From the NCBI GenBank assembly GCA_913050205.1, contig CAJXAU010000059.1, forward strand, positions 1 to 7,985: a stretch of DNA of 7,985 nt, read 5' to 3'. This document shows positions 5,575 through 7,985 of this stretch, piece by piece. The notes beneath the pieces are model-generated. The model did not search any database. It had not been told where the DNA came from and saw only the letters and a program-made list of their open reading frames with translations. A program made the translations under genes and the position numbers. Source of the DNA: an uncultured Verrucomicrobiota bacterium. Its GTDB lineage: Bacteria; Verrucomicrobiota; Verrucomicrobiia; Limisphaerales; UBA1096. Position 1 is the stretch's first letter; every line of letters starts with the position of its first letter.

Positions 5575-6975
5575 ATGAAGAAAACATCTCCAGTGTCCCG
5601 CAGTGGACGGTTCAGCAGTGGGCCGGGGGAGGACGTGGCCAAATTCACCGAGTCGATCTCTTACGACCGGAGACTTTGGCGTCACGACATCCTTGGGTCG
5701 ATCGCGCATGCGACCATGCTCGGGAGCATTGGCGTGCTGACCAAGGCTGAGACAAAACGTATCACCAAGACTCTGGAGGCCATCGGTGACGACATCGAAG
5801 ACGGTCGGTTCGACTGGGATGAATCACTGGAAGATGTCCACATGAACATCGAGGCGGAGTTGACCCGGCGTGAGCCGGCCGGAGCCAAGCTTCACACCGG
5901 ACGCTCCCGGAACGACCAAGTCGCCCTCGACATGCGGATGTGGTTGCGTGACGAGATGGTCGAACTGGAGGAGGAAGTCCGCGACCTGCAACAGGCACTC
6001 GTGGCGCTTGGCCAAGCGAATGAACATGTCGTCATCCCGGGCTACACGCATCTGCAACGGGCACAGCCGGTTTACTTTGCTCATCACCTGCTGGCATACG
6101 TTGAGATGTTCGAGCGGGATCACGAGCGCCTGCTCGATGCGTTCTCTCGAGTGAATGTCTGCCCGCTTGGCAGCGGCGCGTTGGCGGGTTCCACGCTGCC
6201 GCTTGACCGGAAGGAAGTCGCCTCGTTTTTGGGGTTTGAGGATCGTCAAGGCAGGCCTGTCATCTCTCAAAACTCAATGGACGCGGTGAGTGACCGGGAT
6301 TTTGCCGTTGAGTTTTGTTTCGTTGCCTCACTTGCCGGAGTGCACCTGTCTCGCCTCGCGGAGGATGTCATCCTTTGGTCGAGTAGCGAATTTGATTTTA
6401 TCCGCATCTCCGACGAGTACACCACAGGCTCATCGCTCATGCCGCAAAAGAAAAACCCGGACATTGCCGAGATTGCCCGTGGAAAAAGTGGGCGATTGGT
6501 GGGTAACCTGATGTCCCTGCTCACCCTGCTCAAAGGGTTGCCCATGACGTACAATCGCGATCTGCAGGAGGACAAGGAGCGATTATTTGACAGCGTAGAC
6601 ACCATTCGTTCCACGGTGCGATTGACTGCGGCGATGCTCCGAAACACGACTGTGAACGCCGCGGCCTGTGAGGAGGCAGCGAGTGATCCAGCCTTGTTAG
6701 CCACGGATCTTGCCGACTATCTGGTGTGTCAAAAAATGGCGTTCCGGGAAGCCCACCACGTCGTGGGTGTCGTCGTGGCGTTGGCTGAAAAGTTAGGCAA
6801 GCCACTAAACGAATTGACCCTTAAGGAATTACAGGGTGTCAGCAAAAAATTTAAGTCGGACGCGCTGACGGTGTTTGATTTAAAAACTGCTTTGGCCAAG
6901 CGCACTGTTACCGGATCTCCGGGGGGGCGGGAGGTTAAAAAGCAACTCAAGAGTTGGGCCAAGCGCTTGGCTTGA
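5575..6975 (+). CDS. argH: Argininosuccinate lyase
   Basis: ArgH splits argininosuccinate into arginine and fumarate, the last step of arginine synthesis, as a cytoplasmic homotetramer of the fumarase/aspartase superfamily. From the ATG at 5575 the protein has 466 residues, close to the usual 450-470. Conserved regions are SGRFSSGPGE (10-19), HTGRSRNDQVALDMRMW (107-123), GYTHLQRAQP (156-165) with the catalytic-type histidine 159, and the superfamily signature GSSLMPQKKNPD (285-296), whose flexible loop carries the catalytic serine. The frame stays open upstream to a TTG at 5512, but that would add 21 residues encoded by the palindrome hairpin, whereas family members start just before the GRF motif; I therefore prefer 5575. 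No Shine-Dalgarno is evident (TTTCCCCGG before ATG). The gene has palindrome copies at 6005-6018 and at its stop codon. No other arginine gene is visible nearby. Confidence 0.98.
   Translation: MKKTSPVSRSGRFSSGPGEDVAKFTESISYDRRLWRHDILGSIAHATMLGSIGVLTKAETKRITKTLEAIGDDIEDGRFDWDESLEDVHMNIEAELTRREPAGAKLHTGRSRNDQVALDMRMWLRDEMVELEEEVRDLQQALVALGQANEHVVIPGYTHLQRAQPVYFAHHLLAYVEMFERDHERLLDAFSRVNVCPLGSGALAGSTLPLDRKEVASFLGFEDRQGRPVISQNSMDAVSDRDFAVEFCFVASLAGVHLSRLAEDVILWSSSEFDFIRISDEYTTGSSLMPQKKNPDIAEIARGKSGRLVGNLMSLLTLLKGLPMTYNRDLQEDKERLFDSVDTIRSTVRLTAAMLRNTTVNAAACEEAASDPALLATDLADYLVCQKMAFREAHHVVGVVVALAEKLGKPLNELTLKELQGVSKKFKSDALTVFDLKTALAKRTVTGSPGGREVKKQLKSWAKRLA
6005..6018. repeat. CGCTTGGCCAAGCG palindrome inside argH
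   Basis: This is an exact copy of the 14-base palindrome that begins each 208-base repeat unit. Here it lies in the argH reading frame (GCG CTT GGC CAA GCG) and encodes Ala144-Leu-Gly-Gln-Ala148 in a helix region without disrupting the protein. A shorter relative, TTGGCCAAGCG, is at 6892-6902 in another frame relation to codons (TTG GCC AAG CGC, residues Leu-Ala-Lys-Arg). Confidence 0.9.
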
Positions 6976-6980
6976 TTTTA
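6943..6980 (+). repeat. Two adjacent inverted repeats over the argH stop codon, possible weak terminator
   Basis: CAACTC (6943-6948) pairs with GAGTTG (6951-6956), though the two-base gap is too short for a stable RNA loop as written. Next to it the 14-base palindrome GCCAAGCGCTTGGC (6958-6971) encodes the final WAKRLA of ArgH and abuts its TGA stop. It is the phase-shifted relative of CGCTTGGCCAAGCG. TTTT (6976-6979) follows. The T-run is short, so termination here is only possible. Confidence 0.45.
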
Positions 6981-7049
6981 GTACAAAGACGAGTTGCAAA
7001 GTCTCGTGGATGAGTGTAGTTTCAGCACTTGCGCTTTGTTACTTTAACG

Positions 7050-7814
7050 ATGAAAGCACGACTTTGCCCCTTTCGAGTCCGCCCCTTACGAGGAGGGTTC
7101 ACGCTCATAGAGTTGCTGGTAGTGATCGCCATCATTGCAATTCTGGCAGCAATGCTTCTTCCGGCCTTGGCCAAGGCCAAGAGCCAGGCCCAACGCACGA
7201 ACTGTCTCAACAATCAAAAACAGTTACTGTTGGGCGTTCACATGTATACGGATGACATGGAAGACTATCTGCCTTACCCAAACTGGGGTGTGCAGACAGA
7301 GGGTTGGGCCTACAAGTATACATCACGTAATGTGCCCCGGGGAGAATCCTATTTTCGGGCTGAGCAGGGTCAGCTTTGGCCTTACGTAAGTAACAAGGGT
7401 TCGTTCTATTGTCTTGCGGAAAAGGCCAAGGATCTCGAGTCTCGCCGCAAGCAGGGACTACAGGATACAACGAGTTACGTGATGAATGGTGTTGTCGGGA
7501 AATTTTCAAGCGGTTGGCACAACAACAAGACTCACAAGCGTCATCAGTTCGAGTCAGAGGATGTTCTTTTTTGGGCGCCGGATGAACGGCGGATTTTCAA
7601 TTTTAACGATGCCTCAAGCACCCCGGGGCAGATCATCATGTTGGGTGGGCAGGAGGTGTTCTCGGAGGGAATCAGCAGACGTCACAGTGAGGGGGCGGTT
7701 ACCGGTATGTTTGGTGGCCATGTGGAGTTCATGAAATTTGAATGGTACAAGCAGGAGTTGAAACGCCGCCCGGGCCGACTCTGGTGTGTGCCAAACTCAA
7801 AAACAGGTACCTGA
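7050..7814 (+). CDS. Prepilin-like protein with type IV pilin/type II secretion N-terminal methylation motif
   Basis: The 254-residue protein begins with a short basic leader ending in RGG (14-16). Cleavage after Gly16 by prepilin peptidase would give a mature start FTLIE, with the expected phenylalanine at +1 and glutamate at +5. One hydrophobic helix (about 17-40, LLVVIAIIAILAAMLLPAL) anchors it in the inner membrane and is followed by AKAKSQAQRTNCLNNQKQ, characteristic of the large PVC pseudopilin-like family. The remainder is a soluble domain with cysteines at 52, 121 and 246 and a late FGGHVEFMKF motif, matching the usual GGHV-type end of the family. The exact role (pseudopilin, surface or secreted protein) is unknown. 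The ATG at 7050 is preferred to a TTG at 7029 since the leader is then of usual size. There is no evident Shine-Dalgarno. The 74-base spacer after argH shows no convincing promoter. Confidence 0.93.
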   Translation: MKARLCPFRVRPLRGGFTLIELLVVIAIIAILAAMLLPALAKAKSQAQRTNCLNNQKQLLLGVHMYTDDMEDYLPYPNWGVQTEGWAYKYTSRNVPRGESYFRAEQGQLWPYVSNKGSFYCLAEKAKDLESRRKQGLQDTTSYVMNGVVGKFSSGWHNNKTHKRHQFESEDVLFWAPDERRIFNFNDASSTPGQIIMLGGQEVFSEGISRRHSEGAVTGMFGGHVEFMKFEWYKQELKRRPGRLWCVPNSKTGT

Positions 7815-7824
7815 ATTTAAACCG

Positions 7825-7985
7825 ATGAAAACAAGAACCAGAAGAAACAATCGACAAGGCTTTACGCTCATCGAATTGCTGGTGGTGATCGCAATTATTG
7901 CGATTCTCGCCGGCATGCTGCTGCCGGCGTTGGCCAAGGCCAAGTCCAAGGCGCACGGCATCTCCTGCGTAAACAACAACAAGCA
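7825..7985 (+). CDS. Second prepilin-like protein, N-terminal part (runs off window)
   Basis: From the ATG at 7825 the frame stays open to the window end, giving 53 complete codons. The leader MKTRTRRNNRQG ends in glycine 12, and the mature start FTLIELLVVIAIIAILAG carries Glu at +5. PALAKAKSKA and a cysteine in SCVNNNK follow, parallel to the preceding gene. Only 10 bases separate it from that gene's stop, so the two are probably co-transcribed. The two N-termini are close in protein sequence but differ at many synonymous sites, so they are older paralogues and not a fresh duplication. The rest of the protein is outside the window. Confidence 0.92.
   Translation, partial: MKTRTRRNNRQGFTLIELLVVIAIIAILAGMLLPALAKAKSKAHGISCVNNNK

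Noticed and set aside
5824..6704. Minus-strand open frames opposite argH
   Set aside because: Antisense shadows of a well-supported gene with all family motifs.
6994..7022. Possible promoter TTGCAA-17-TAGTTT before the first prepilin-like gene
   Set aside because: Four of six and three of six consensus matches are expected by chance in a spacer of this size; spacing alone is not enough.
1..7985. Defence, toxin-antitoxin, phage or biosynthetic system
   Set aside because: Every supported gene belongs to a common housekeeping or PVC-typical family; no nuclease, toxin, recombinase or biosynthetic enzyme cluster is seen.

Overview
The window looks like chromosome from a member of the Verrucomicrobiota, or a close relative in the PVC group, with moderately high GC. 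This is inferred from the gene mix, not from a marker-gene comparison. The mix is a SUMF1/FGE-like domain protein next to a Tat-exported Gfo/Idh/MocA oxidoreductase, a long SecA with the variant RGRCARQGD motif, and two tandem prepilin-like proteins with the FTLIELLVVIAIIAILA leader and the PALAKAK continuation common in that group. None of the clear start codons has a strong Shine-Dalgarno sequence. I found no rRNA, tRNA, CRISPR array, transposase, or defence or secondary-metabolite cluster.

Layout from left to right: (1) positions 2-466 hold the 3' end of a SUMF1-family gene, followed 45 bases later by a secreted NAD(P)-type oxidoreductase gene (512-1867). The two are probably co-transcribed and end at a strong intrinsic terminator (1887-1918). 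(2) Positions 1868-2394 are a 527-base non-coding gap between convergent genes. After the terminator the gap is filled by two almost identical 208-base tandem repeats (one mismatch), each opening with the palindrome CGCTTGGCCAAGCG, and a third copy of the palindrome closes the array. (3) secA is on the minus strand (5439 down to 2395). (4) A short structured spacer (5440-5574) between divergent secA and argH carries another palindrome copy inside a terminator-like hairpin, plus a 10-base inverted repeat. (5) argH (5575-6975) encodes argininosuccinate lyase. It carries a perfect copy of the palindrome in its reading frame and a related palindrome over its stop codon. (6) Two consecutive prepilin-like genes follow (7050-7814 and 7825 to the window edge).

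Functionally this is mostly ordinary chromosome. SecA drives Sec export, which prepilin-like proteins generally depend on. The first oxidoreductase would leave by Tat, and ArgH does the last step of arginine synthesis. The genes do not form one pathway. The most unusual signal is at DNA level: five exact copies of CGCTTGGCCAAGCG, with eight copies of its core TTGGCCAA, spread over repeats, a spacer and coding sequence. This resembles a highly iterated palindrome or REP-like family. I do not see a new multi-gene system.
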